Shown here: positions 42,805-52,522 of the stretch, piece by piece
Layout: each line of letters opens with the position of its first letter
How positions within the stretch are numbered: the first letter of the stretch is position 1
Assembly: GCA_024743115.1 (NCBI GenBank)
Contig: JANSXC010000006.1
Span: 186,001-250,000 of the forward strand
Source of the DNA: a bacterium
GTDB taxonomy: Bacteria > Planctomycetota > UBA1135 > UBA2386
Length of the DNA stretch: 64,000 nucleotides
Reading direction: 5' to 3'
Program-made: the position numbers and the translations under genes
The notes under the pieces: model-generated
The model's input: only the letters and a program-made list of their open reading frames with translations
What the model was told of the DNA's origin: nothing
The model's database searches: none

Positions 42805-43644
42805 TCAGACCTGGCACCCAGCACACCAGTACGTGCTGCGGCCGACCTCGACCGTGCGGCGTACGGTCACGCCGCAGCGCCGGCACGCTTCGCCGTCGCG
42901 TTCGTAGACGTTGAGTTCGCGGGCGAAGTAGCCGGCGCCCTCGTCGACGCCCGCGAAGTCGCGGAACGAGGTGCCACCGGCGGCGATCGCGGACCGCAGC
43001 ACTTGCTGCACCGCCGAGGCGAGGGCGTCGCACTCCTTGATCTTGAGCGACTTCGCGGCGCGTCGGGGCCGCACGCTCGCGAGCCAGCAGGACTCGCTGG
43101 CGTAGATGTTCCCGACGCCGACGAGCAGCCGGCCGTCCATCAGCAGCGACTTGATGCTGCACTTCTTGCGGCGGGAGACGCGGTGCAGGAACGCCCCGTC
43201 GAACTCGGGCTCGAGGGGTTCCTGGCCCAGCGCCGTGAGCCATGGGTGGGTGGCGAGCGTCGCGGCCGTGGCGTAGCCGAGAGCGCCGAAGCGCCGCGGG
43301 TCGGTGTAGCGCACGAGCCGGCCCGGCAGGTGCAGGCGCCAGTGTTCGTGCTTGCGCCACTCCGGCGGCGGTACGCGGCGGTTCTGCACGTCGATCGCGA
43401 AGCGCCCCGACATGCCGAGGTGCACCAGGGCGACCGGGCGATCGCGACCGCCGAAGTGCAGCAGCAGATACTTGCTGCGCCTCGTGACGGCCGTGCACGT
43501 GCGGCCGCGTAGGGTGCGGAGCTCGTCGATCGGGATGGGCCAGCGCAGATCGTCGCGGGCGAACTCGAGTTCGGTCACGCGGCGGCCGACGAGGTGGGGT
43601 TCGGCGCCCGTGCGGACGGTCTCGACTTCGGGCAGCTCGGGCAC
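42805..43644 (-). CDS. mutM: Formamidopyrimidine-DNA glycosylase
   Basis: MutM (Fpg) excises 8-oxoguanine and formamidopyrimidines and cuts the abasic site. The start PELPEVETVRTG requires the nucleophile Pro at position 2, which fits the GTG start at 43644 exactly. Other marks are RRSKYLLLHFGG with the conserved Lys, HLGMSGRF, DPRRFGALGYA, the helix-two-turn-helix KSLLMDGRLLVGVGNIYASE and the zinc finger CRRCGVTVRRTVEVGRSTYW followed by C-x2-C. The length of 279 residues is normal and all key residues are present. Confidence 0.95.
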   Translation of the reverse strand: MPELPEVETVRTGAEPHLVGRRVTELEFARDDLRWPIPIDELRTLRGRTCTAVTRRSKYLLLHFGGRDRPVALVHLGMSGRFAIDVQNRRVPPPEWRKHEHWRLHLPGRLVRYTDPRRFGALGYATAATLATHPWLTALGQEPLEPEFDGAFLHRVSRRKKCSIKSLLMDGRLLVGVGNIYASESCWLASVRPRRAAKSLKIKECDALASAVQQVLRSAIAAGGTSFRDFAGVDEGAGYFARELNVYERDGEACRRCGVTVRRTVEVGRSTYWCAGCQV

Positions 43645-43803
43645 GCAGAACAGGATCCCGATGGCGGGTCGCCTTGGCAACGGGAAGCCGGGCCCGGGCC
43701 ACGGGGGTCCAGGGGGCGGTGAGGATCTGCGCACGCTGGCTTCGGTCGACCGCTGCGGAGGCTTCCGACCGGCTCGTCCTTGGTCCTGATCGGCGATGCG
43801 GGC

Positions 43804-43809
43804 TAGCAT
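43804..43809 (+). promoter_or_regulatory. -10-like hexamer TAGCAT before the epimerase gene
   Basis: TAGCAT ends 9 bases before the ATG at 43819 without a Shine-Dalgarno; the identical hexamer precedes the cupin gene at 37140. Confidence 0.35.
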
Positions 43810-43818
43810 CCCGGCGGT

Positions 43819-44275
43819 ATGACCAAGGCTTCCGGCTCGCGCACGCTGCATCACATCGGGATTGCAGTCCATTCGATCGCAGAATCGCTTCCCCATTGGA
43901 CCGAGGGGCTCGGCCTCGAGCTCGTCTCGACCGACGACGTGCCTGCTCAGGGTGTGCGCGTCGCCGTACTCATGGCCGGCTCCACCCGGGTCGAGTTGCT
44001 CGAGCCGTTCGGTGAGAACTCACCCGTTGCCAAGCACCTCAGCAAACGTGGGCCGGGCGTGCATCACATGGCGTTCGAGGTCGAGGATTGTCAGGCCGCG
44101 ATCGACGGGATGGCTGCGGCCGGGTCGCCGATGATCGACGATTCGCCCAAGCCGGGGGCGCACGATTGCAAGGTCGCGTTCGTCCATCCCAAGGGCATGG
44201 ATGGGGTGCTGACCGAGCTCGTCGAGGATCCGCACTCGACCGATGCCCACGGCGCGTCGACAGGAGGTGCGGCCC

Positions 44276-44283
<8 letters not shown>
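43819..44283 (+). CDS. mce: Methylmalonyl-CoA epimerase
   Basis: The enzyme interconverts (S)- and (R)-methylmalonyl-CoA, linking propionyl-CoA carboxylase to methylmalonyl-CoA mutase. A VOC (glyoxalase) fold is visible with [54 protein letters not shown] and a closing [12 protein letters not shown], which carry the metal His and Glu residues. The 154-residue length is usual. Its end overlaps the carboxyltransferase start by eight bases, so the two are translationally coupled; that pairing strengthens the methylmalonyl assignment. Confidence 0.9.
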
Positions 44284-45826
<1,543 letters not shown>

Positions 45827-45860
45827 CCGCGGCCTTCGGGGCCTGCTCGACGCCGGGGTT

Positions 45861-47288
45861 CTACTCGAGCGTCAGGGCAAGCCCGGCCGTCGTCGTGATC
45901 GGCGCCGGGCCTGGGCAGGCCGCGGCGGGCAGGAACGCGAACTGCGCGAAGAGCTCGAGGCCCGCTGGTGCGAAGGTCAGAGGGGCGCCGTGCTGCGCTA
46001 CGCCGAGCGCATCCGTTGCTACGAGCGCCGTGACCGCGGTCGTCGGCTGCACGTGCAGGTCGACGCCGAGCGCCGGGATCGGTGGCGACGCACGATCGAG
46101 GCCGATCGTGACGGCGCCGATGCCGTTCGCTGGTGCGTTCTGTGCCAGCAGCAGGAACGACGGGTCGCCGGCGATCGGAATCGCGTTCGTCGAAGCCAGC
46201 ACGAATCCGGCACAGTGCGGGCTCGCGCTGCCGAAGCACGTGACTCCGCGATAGCGCAGCGCGGGGCGGCAGGCCGACCGGACCTGATCCGAGAACGGAT
46301 CCGTGCGCGCGATCAGGTCGCGGACGAAGAACACGCCGGTCGTGCCGCGTTCGAGATCGAGCCACGGTGTGCAGCCGAATGCCCCCTGGCTGCTCACTTC
46401 GAGTGAGCGGCCCGTAGCGTTCTTGCGCTCGACCCACGCGCCGATCGCGTAGCCGAGTCCGGGCACGCCATTGGGCGCCGACGTGATCGGCACGCCGCCG
46501 GTCTGGTCCTGCAGCAGCGCGTCGGCCGCGGCGGGGCTCAGGACCTGTACGGTTCCGGCCCGGCCACGGTTCTGCAGCATCGCGACGAACTTCGACAGGT
46601 CGCCGAGAGTCGAGCGCGCGCCGGCCGCGATCCGGGGATTGGTCGGGCTGCCGAGCGCGCCGAGGTAGTCCGTGCTCGTCATTCGCAGCGGCAGCGCAAT
46701 GCGGTCGCGAAACAGGTTTGCCCAGCTCTGTCCCGACACGACCTCCGCGACGCGGCCCGCGATGTGCATCGAGACCCCGCCGTAGTAGAAGTCCGTGCCC
46801 GGGGTCGTGCGCAGCGGCACGTTCGCGAGGACGTTCACGGCCTGCGCGAGGGTCAGGTTGTTGGCGCTCAGCACCCAGTGGCTCCCGACGGTGCCGGCCG
46901 TGTGCGAGAACATCTGTCGCACCGTCATCGTGCCCGCCAGGCCGCTGAATGCGGGGAGGTAGCCCGATACCGGGGCGTCGAGATCGAGCAGGCCGTCGTC
47001 CACGAGCGACATGATGACGGCGCCCGACAGCCACTTGGTCGACGACGCGATCGGCAGGACCGTGCTGCCGTCGTGGCTGCCGTAGAACGACCGCAGCAGC
47101 AGTTCGCCGTCGCGCTGGACCTGCAGACTCGCGTTCGGCGTGATGCTTGCCGTCAGCGCGGTCATCGCACCGGTGATCGCGGTGAAATCGTGACACGGTG
47201 TCGACTGCGCGGTCAGGCCGGTCGCCAGCAGTCCGGCGGCCAGTCCGGTAGATCGCACGCTGGCGACCGTTGCAGGAGCGATGCGCAT
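45861..47288 (-). CDS. Secreted serine beta-lactamase-family protein with C-terminal module
   Basis: Class C beta-lactamase/penicillin-binding family (esterase or DD-peptidase-like). A signal peptide (RSTGLAAGLLATGLTAQ) is followed by the catalytic SSTK near LPIASSTKWLSG, and DFYYGGVSMHIAGRVAEVVS where the YxN motif should be (Asn replaced by Gly), and SSQGAFG in place of a clear HxG/KTG. From about 345 to 475 a second beta module follows (CAGFVLASTNAIPIAG, PAGLELFAQFAFL), similar to the end of the secreted FG-GAP protein. Activity is doubtful. It lies leftward inside the carboxylase cluster. Confidence 0.82.
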   Translation of the reverse strand: MRIAPATVASVRSTGLAAGLLATGLTAQSTPCHDFTAITGAMTALTASITPNASLQVQRDGELLLRSFYGSHDGSTVLPIASSTKWLSGAVIMSLVDDGLLDLDAPVSGYLPAFSGLAGTMTVRQMFSHTAGTVGSHWVLSANNLTLAQAVNVLANVPLRTTPGTDFYYGGVSMHIAGRVAEVVSGQSWANLFRDRIALPLRMTSTDYLGALGSPTNPRIAAGARSTLGDLSKFVAMLQNRGRAGTVQVLSPAAADALLQDQTGGVPITSAPNGVPGLGYAIGAWVERKNATGRSLEVSSQGAFGCTPWLDLERGTTGVFFVRDLIARTDPFSDQVRSACRPALRYRGVTCFGSASPHCAGFVLASTNAIPIAGDPSFLLLAQNAPANGIGAVTIGLDRASPPIPALGVDLHVQPTTAVTALVATDALGVAQHGAPLTFAPAGLELFAQFAFLPAAACPGPAPITTTAGLALTLE

Positions 47289-47339
47289 GATGCGGAATTG
47301 TCGCCGGCTGGCGTGTGGGGACGTGGAGCTGGGGAAGAG

Positions 47340-47891
47340 CTACTTCGCGACCGTCTGGGCCGCGTAGACCCCGGACTCCGGCAGTCGCACGCGCTTGCCG
47401 TCACGGCTCGCGAACGTCAGGCTCAGAGCGGCGGGCTGCGTGGGCAACCACCGACTGCTGTCGACGTCGACGTTGATCCATTGGAAGGTGCGGAACCCGG
47501 CCTTCTCGCCGTCGAGTTCGGCCGTGCCGGCCGGCGCGTTCCTGGTCGCCACCGGTACGATGCCCGATCGTGGCTCGGCCGCGAACCGGACGACGAGGCC
47601 AGCCGCGCCGAGCTGCCACTCGGCCGTGCCTTCGAACGGTCCCTTCGTCATCGCGCCGAGCGTCAGCGTGCCGCCCACCTCGAATGCCATGAGGGTGTAC
47701 GTCGTATCGCCGTCTTCGACCTCGACGAGGCGCACGTCGCGGACGAACCCACCCGTTTGCGTGCGCGGGTCGTTTGCGGGGTAGCTCGGCATCTCTAGCG
47801 GTGGGCCTTCGATCCGCGGCGCACCGGCGCACGCGGCGATCAGGAGCGGCAGACCGAGAGCGCGGCCGGTCGATGAGTCACGTCGTGCCAT
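47340..47891 (-). CDS. Lipoprotein of unknown function
   Basis: A 183-residue product whose signal ends in a lipobox (LPLLIAAC) and continues with a beta-rich domain (FVRDVRLVEVEDGDTTYTLM, GGTLTLGAMTKGPFEGTAEW, LSLTFASRDGKRVRLPESG). I do not recognise the family. The ATG at 47891 is chosen because TATCGT lies six bases upstream and the signal peptide follows at once. Likely outer-membrane or envelope-located. It lies in the leftward block between the two halves of the carboxylase genes. Confidence 0.62.
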   Translation of the reverse strand: MARRDSSTGRALGLPLLIAACAGAPRIEGPPLEMPSYPANDPRTQTGGFVRDVRLVEVEDGDTTYTLMAFEVGGTLTLGAMTKGPFEGTAEWQLGAAGLVVRFAAEPRSGIVPVATRNAPAGTAELDGEKAGFRTFQWINVDVDSSRWLPTQPAALSLTFASRDGKRVRLPESGVYAAQTVAK

Positions 47892-47897
47892 GCCGAC

Positions 47898-47903
47898 ACG
47901 ATA
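47898..47903 (-). promoter_or_regulatory. -10-like hexamer TATCGT before the lipoprotein gene
   Basis: TATCGT ends exactly 6 bases before the ATG at 47891, with no Shine-Dalgarno. Confidence 0.45.
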
Positions 47904-47957
47904 GCGGCGCATGGGGGCCGCGCTACCGCGCCGCGAGCCCGGTTCCGAATCGGGGCA

Positions 47958-49031
47958 CTACAGCTCGATCGTGCGCCCTTCGCGTGCCGACCGATCCGCG
48001 GCGAGCACGATGCGCAGACTGTTGACCGCGTCGGCGAGATGGTCGGAGAGATCGACATCGCGACGGATGGCGTCGAGCAGGAACTGTTGCTCCCGCAGGC
48101 AGAGACCGTCGTGGTCGGGTTCGTCCGTCGTGTCGATCCACTCGTCGGGACGCGTGAACTCGTCGCCGTCGTCGCGGTCCTGCCAGTGAACCCGCAGCGA
48201 GTTCGTCGCCGTGTGCGAATCGACGTCAGCGCTGCCGTCCTTGCGTTCGCCGGCGCGGTCGACGATCGACACACAGCCCTTCGGTCCGACGACGTCCTTC
48301 ACGAAGTAGGCGATCTCGCTCATCATCGGCCCCCAGCCGGCTTCGTACCAGCCGACGGAGCCGTCTTCGAACGTGACCTGCAGCTGGCCGTAGTTGTACA
48401 TCCCCGGCTGCAGTTCCTCGGACAGCCGCGCCTGGATCGCACTGACCCGCACGGGGCGGCTGCGCGTCATCTGGCACATCACGTCGACATAGTGCACGCC
48501 GCAGTCGACGATCGGCGACATCGAGTCCATGAGCGCCTTGTGCGTCACCCAGTCCTTGCCGCGGCTCTGCTGGTTGAGGTTCATGCGCATCACCAGCGGC
48601 TTGCCGAGCGTTTGCGCGACCTCGATGAACTTCTGCCAGGCCGGGTGGACGCGCAGGATGTAGCCGACGACGACCTTGCGGCCGTGTTCCTTGGCGAGGT
48701 CGGCGATCGCCTGGGCCTCCTCGACGGTCTCGGCAAGCGGCTTCTCGACGAACAAATGGGAGCCGCCCGCGAGCGCCGTGCGGGCGATTGCTGCGTGCGT
48801 GTCGGGATAGGTGTTGATCGAGACGACGTCCGGGTGGGTCGCTTCGTACGCCGTTTCGAAATCGCCGAACGTCGGCAGGCCGCCGAGTTCGGCCGCGAGC
48901 TTCTCGCGGGAATCGGGACCACGGCTCACGAGTCCGACGATCTCGAAATCGTCGGTCAGCCCGTGATAGGCGCGGGCGTGCGAGGCCCCCATGTTGCCGC
49001 AACCGACGACGAGAACGCGGAGTCGTGCCAT
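47958..49031 (-). CDS. Gfo/Idh/MocA family NAD(P)-dependent oxidoreductase
   Basis: A 357-residue sugar or inositol dehydrogenase-type protein. The Rossmann motif VLVVGCGNMGASHARAYHGL opens it, EKPLAETVEEAQAIADLAKE carries the conserved Glu-Lys-Pro, and the C-terminal domain includes MSPIVDCGVHYVDVMCQMTR with the Asp-x3-His typical of the active site. The substrate is probably a sugar, inositol or their derivative; not determined. TAGAAC lies six bases before the ATG at 49031. It is divergent from the biotin carboxylase gene by 63 bases. Confidence 0.87.
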   Translation of the reverse strand: MARLRVLVVGCGNMGASHARAYHGLTDDFEIVGLVSRGPDSREKLAAELGGLPTFGDFETAYEATHPDVVSINTYPDTHAAIARTALAGGSHLFVEKPLAETVEEAQAIADLAKEHGRKVVVGYILRVHPAWQKFIEVAQTLGKPLVMRMNLNQQSRGKDWVTHKALMDSMSPIVDCGVHYVDVMCQMTRSRPVRVSAIQARLSEELQPGMYNYGQLQVTFEDGSVGWYEAGWGPMMSEIAYFVKDVVGPKGCVSIVDRAGERKDGSADVDSHTATNSLRVHWQDRDDGDEFTRPDEWIDTTDEPDHDGLCLREQQFLLDAIRRDVDLSDHLADAVNSLRIVLAADRSAREGRTIEL

Positions 49032-49037
49032 GCTGCC

Positions 49038-49043
49038 GTTCTA
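49038..49043 (-). promoter_or_regulatory. -10-like hexamer TAGAAC before the oxidoreductase gene
   Basis: TAGAAC ends exactly 6 bases before the ATG at 49031, with no Shine-Dalgarno, as in a leaderless mRNA. Confidence 0.45.
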
Positions 49044-49094
49044 CCGTGCGCGGCGCTCGATTTCGCTCGCCGGAGCGCTACGTTTCTCTGCCCG

Positions 49095-50594
49095 ATGCCG
49101 TTGTTTCGAAGACTCCTCGTGGCCAACCGAGGCGAGATCGCGTTGCGCGTGATCCGCACCGCCCAGGAGCTGGGTATCGAGACGGTCGCGATCTACTCCG
49201 AGCCCGACCGGCATGCGCTGCACGTGCGGCGGGCCGACTACGCGGTGGCGCTCGGTGGCGAGGCGGCGCGCGACAGCTACCTGGACGCCGACAAGGTGCT
49301 GGCGGCAGCCGAGAGCCTCGAATGCGATGCGCTGCATCCGGGCTACGGCTTCCTGAGCGAGAACGCTGGGTTCGCGCGCGCCTGTGCCGAACGCGGGATC
49401 GCGTTCGTCGGGCCACCTGCCGAAGCCATCAAGTCGATGGGTGACAAGGTGGAGGCGCGTCGGATTGCGGCCGAGGCCGGGGTCCCGCTCGTGCCGGGTC
49501 TGCAGGAGGATATCGACGCGCAGCGACTCGCCGCGGCGGCGGCCGAGATCGGTTACCCGGTCATGCTCAAGGCTGCGGCTGGCGGTGGCGGCAAGGGCAT
49601 CCGGATCGTGAATGACGAAGCCGGGTTGTTGCCGGCCCTCGAACTCGCACAGGCCGAGGCCCGCAGTTCGTTCGGAGACGATCGCGTCTACCTCGAGAAG
49701 TTCGTGACGCGACCGCGCCACGTCGAGATCCAGTTGATGGCGGACCAGCACGGTGGCGTCGTCTACTACGGCGAGCGCGAATGCTCCGTGCAGCGCCGTC
49801 ATCAGAAGCTCGTCGAGGAATCGCCGTGCGTCGCGCTGACCCCGGAGCTGCGCGCACGGATGGGCGAAGCGGCCTGCGACCTCGCGCGCGCCGTCGACTA
49901 CGTCGGAGCTGGCACCGTCGAGTTCCTCTATTCCGAGGGCGAGTTCTACTTCCTCGAGATGAACACGCGGCTGCAGGTCGAACACCCGATCACGGAGGTG
50001 CGCTTCGACGTCGATCTCGTCGAGGAGCAGCTGCGGGTCGCGGCGGGCGAGCACGTGCGCCCGCCGCAGACGCCGCGCGGCCACGCGATCGAGGTGCGCG
50101 TCAACGCCGAGGACCCCGCGACGTTCTTTCCGTCGCTCGGCGAAGTGACGCGGCTCAGCAATCCGGGCGGGGCTGGCGTGCGACTGGACAGTGCGCTGCA
50201 TGTCGGCCTCGAGGTCACGCCGCACTACGACAGTATGCTCGCCAAGCTCATCGTCCACGCGGCCGATCGCGATCACGCGATCGCGCGCTGCGAGCGCGCG
50301 CTGCGCGAGTTCCGCATCGTCGGCGTCGCGACGTCGATGCCCGTGGCGTTGCACACGCTGCGTTCGGAAGAGTTTCGCTGCGGTGATTACGACACCGGGA
50401 TTCTCGAGCGCATCGATCGCAAGACGCCGGTTGAGCGCCACGACCTCATCATGATGGCCGCAGCGGCTGCGCGCTTCCTTGCCAACGAGCGGGCCGGGAC
50501 GGCCGCCGGGTTCGAAGGCAAGGACCGCCGGCAGGAGCCGCCGCGCTGGGCGATGCTGGGCCGTGTCGAGCGCGTCGGGAGGATGCCGCGATGA
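49095..50594 (+). CDS. Biotin carboxylase subunit of an acyl-CoA carboxylase
   Basis: The subunit uses ATP and bicarbonate to carboxylate biotin. ATP-grasp marks are complete: LLVANRGEIALRVIRTAQEL at the start, HPGYGFLSENAGFARAC, KAAAGGGGKGIRIV, ERECSVQRRHQKLVEESPC and FLEMNTRLQVEHPITE with metal ligands and catalytic Arg. The 499 residues end after the carboxylase C domain without a biotin domain. The ATG at 49095 is chosen at the domain start; TACGTT lies ten bases before it. Its stop overlaps the biotin carrier start (ATGA), so the two are made together. Likely partner is the carboxyltransferase at 44276. Confidence 0.94.
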   Translation: MPLFRRLLVANRGEIALRVIRTAQELGIETVAIYSEPDRHALHVRRADYAVALGGEAARDSYLDADKVLAAAESLECDALHPGYGFLSENAGFARACAERGIAFVGPPAEAIKSMGDKVEARRIAAEAGVPLVPGLQEDIDAQRLAAAAAEIGYPVMLKAAAGGGGKGIRIVNDEAGLLPALELAQAEARSSFGDDRVYLEKFVTRPRHVEIQLMADQHGGVVYYGERECSVQRRHQKLVEESPCVALTPELRARMGEAACDLARAVDYVGAGTVEFLYSEGEFYFLEMNTRLQVEHPITEVRFDVDLVEEQLRVAAGEHVRPPQTPRGHAIEVRVNAEDPATFFPSLGEVTRLSNPGGAGVRLDSALHVGLEVTPHYDSMLAKLIVHAADRDHAIARCERALREFRIVGVATSMPVALHTLRSEEFRCGDYDTGILERIDRKTPVERHDLIMMAAAAARFLANERAGTAAGFEGKDRRQEPPRWAMLGRVERVGRMPR

Positions 50595-51091
50595 AGTACC
50601 ATGCATCATTCGACGGCGCGGAGCGCGAGTTCGAGTTCGACCGCACGGCCGCGGGGCTCGTGGCGCGTTCCGGCGACCAGGCGTTCCAGTTGGATCTGTC
50701 ACTCGTCGGTGACGGTTCGACGTTTTCGTTGCTCGTGGACGGCAAGAGCTACGACGTCGTAGCCGCCGTCGATGGCGGCAAGGTCACGCTGCAGCTGCTG
50801 GGCGAACGTTTCGTCGTCGAGGTCGAGGACGAGCGGGAGCGGGCGGCGCACGCCGTCGCCGGCAACAAGGCGGGCGGCAAGCGCGAACTCAAGGCCTCGA
50901 TGCCGGGCATCGTCGTCGACATCAAGGTCGCGGCCGGTGACCAGGTCGTCGAGGGGCAGCCGCTCGTCGTGCTCGAGGCGATGAAGATGCAGAACCCGCT
51001 CTGTGCCGAGTCGGACGGCAAGGTCGTGCGTGTTGCGTGCGAGCAGGGGGCTGCGGTGACTGCCGGGACCCTGCTCGTGGAACTGGAGTAG
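50591..51091 (+). CDS. Biotin carboxyl carrier subunit of acyl-CoA carboxylase
   Basis: A 166-residue biotin carrier. The C-terminal biotinyl domain has SMPGIVVDIKVAAGDQVVEG and the biotinylation motif EAMKMQ with target Lys132, then ADGKVV-like closing strands. The N-terminal half (FSLLVDGKSYDVVAAVDGGK) resembles the BT linker domain that docks carboxylase to carboxyltransferase in propionyl-CoA carboxylases, supporting a PCC-type complex. Its ATG overlaps the carboxylase stop by ATGA. A 14-base tandem repeat begins at its stop codon. Confidence 0.92.
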   Translation: MKYHASFDGAEREFEFDRTAAGLVARSGDQAFQLDLSLVGDGSTFSLLVDGKSYDVVAAVDGGKVTLQLLGERFVVEVEDERERAAHAVAGNKAGGKRELKASMPGIVVDIKVAAGDQVVEGQPLVVLEAMKMQNPLCAESDGKVVRVACEQGAAVTAGTLLVELE

Positions 51092-51144
51092 GTCCCCGGA
51101 TCCAGGTCCCCGAAATCGGGCCCCCGAAATCAGGCCCCCAAATC
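51090..51144. repeat. Tandem repeat starting in the stop codon, 14-base unit, four copies
   Basis: AGGTCCCCGGATCC (51090), AGGTCCCCGAAATC (51104), GGGCCCCCGAAATC (51118) and AGGCCCCCAAATC (51132). It begins in the TAG of the biotin carrier gene and runs to the stop of the convergent small gene. Confidence 0.8.
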
Positions 51145-51361
51145 AGGGCGCCGGTTCGTCGCTCGTATCGCGTCGTCGCGCACAGTCGGCGCAGATGCAT
51201 GCCAGTCCGCGCGCGGGCTCGGGGATCTTGGCGAGCACGTTCGGGGCGATCTCGACCGACGCGCACCAGCATTCGCCGCCAGCTGGCGTCGAACTCGAAC
51301 CGCATGCCAGGCGGCACGCGTTGGGCTGGTCGCAGAGCGGGCAGCGGGTCGGGTCGGTCAC
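51143..51361 (-). CDS. Cysteine-rich CWC family protein
   Basis: The 72-residue product matches the cysteine-rich CWC family: TRCPLCDQPNACRLACG, then ECWCASVEIAPNVLAKIPEP, then ARGLACICADC. The CWC triplet and two further C-x(1-2)-C pairs suggest a zinc site; function unknown. It is short and easily missed. The GTG at 51361 begins the domain; CATGAT lies six bases upstream. The gene is convergent with the biotin carrier gene, and a tandem repeat fills the whole gap between the two stops. Confidence 0.78.
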   Translation of the reverse strand: MTDPTRCPLCDQPNACRLACGSSSTPAGGECWCASVEIAPNVLAKIPEPARGLACICADCARRRDTSDEPAP

Positions 51362-51472
51362 TGCCGCATCATGCCACAGCCGCGGCGCGGGATGGGGAAC
51401 GCTTGTTCGAGTCGGTGATCGGGCGCACGCTGGGGCCGTGTACCCGACCGCCTCTGCCATGCCTCGGCTCCG

Positions 51473-52510
51473 ATGAACGCGGAACCCGTACCCGCGCGGC
51501 GTAGCCGGCGCCGCTGGCGCCGCCGGCTGGCTCTGATGGTCGGGGCCTTCGTCGGGGCCGTGCTCCTGTGCGAACTCGGGCTCGCGATCACGGGGCTCTA
51601 CCCGCCGCGGCCTCGTGCCTGGCCGGGCGATCGCGAGGATCGTCCGATGCGCAACTTCGAGGCCGACCCACTCGTCGGTTGGCGCATGGTGCCGGAGACG
51701 GAGTTCGTTGTCGACGGCGAGGGCGGCCGGGTGAGCTTCCGGGCCGACGCGAAGGGGCGGCGAATCGCTCCCGCGGATGCCGTGTCGCGCCCCGAGCCGC
51801 CGAGTCACACGATCGTGCTCGCCGGCGATTCCTTCTTCTGGGGCGCGGGGGTGCAGTACGGCGACTCGCTGACCGCGTTGCTGGAGGCGAGGTATCCCCG
51901 GGCACGGGTCGTCAACCTCGCTCAGCCTGGCTTCGGCGTCGATCAGATCATGCTGGCCGTCGAGGAGTACGGCCGCGCTCTGCGTCCCGATCTCGTAGTC
52001 GTCGGCATCTATCCGATGGACTGTCTGCGCAGCCAGACCGCCTTCCGCGAGGACCTCGGGTTCAACAAGCCGACGTTCCACCTCACCACGAACGGTCTGG
52101 CGCGCCTGACGATTGCCGATCGCCCCGGTGCGGTCGGCAGGCTTCTCGAGGAGCGATCACGGATCTACGGGCTATGGCGACGAGCGCAGCGCTATGTCGG
52201 GTCCCGCTATGGCGTGGGCTCGTGGTGGGAGCTCAACGCAGCGTTGCTCGAACGACTGCGCGCCGGCGTCGTTCAGGCGGGCAGCGCCATCCTCTTCGTG
52301 CACGTGCCGCTGCAGGGCTGGCGGCCGTTCGTCGGGTTGCAGCGCTTCTGCGAGGACCGTGCCGCGCCGCTCGTGGATCCGGTCGCCCTGCACCCGGTTC
52401 GCCCGGCCGGGCTCTACTACGAGCCGCACGGCCACTTCACCGCCGCGGGGCATCGCTATCTCGAGAACGAGATCGCCGCGCGGATTGCCGCCCTCGGGCT
52501 GCTGCGCTGA
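51473..52510 (+). CDS. SGNH/GDSL-family membrane-anchored hydrolase-like protein
   Basis: The 345-residue protein has a basic N-terminus and one membrane anchor (LALMVGAFVGAVLLCELGLA), then an SGNH fold: IVLAGDSFFWGAGVQYGDSL with the GDS nucleophile, NLAQPGFGVDQIML with the Gly/Asn block, and YEPHGHFTAAGHRYLENEIA as block V. In many SGNH proteins the Asp-x-x-His pair sits there; the Asp position here is not clear, so activity is likely but not sure. Such proteins remove or transfer acetyl groups on glycans. It stands alone, convergent with the coiled-coil gene at 52523. Confidence 0.78.
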   Translation: MNAEPVPARRSRRRWRRRLALMVGAFVGAVLLCELGLAITGLYPPRPRAWPGDREDRPMRNFEADPLVGWRMVPETEFVVDGEGGRVSFRADAKGRRIAPADAVSRPEPPSHTIVLAGDSFFWGAGVQYGDSLTALLEARYPRARVVNLAQPGFGVDQIMLAVEEYGRALRPDLVVVGIYPMDCLRSQTAFREDLGFNKPTFHLTTNGLARLTIADRPGAVGRLLEERSRIYGLWRRAQRYVGSRYGVGSWWELNAALLERLRAGVVQAGSAILFVHVPLQGWRPFVGLQRFCEDRAAPLVDPVALHPVRPAGLYYEPHGHFTAAGHRYLENEIAARIAALGLLR

Positions 52511-52522
52511 GCGAAGTCCGGG

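Noticed and set aside
48039..49094. A long N-terminal extension of the biotin carboxylase
   Set aside because: It lies over the oxidoreductase gene on the other strand; the carboxylase domain starts exactly at the ATG at 49095.
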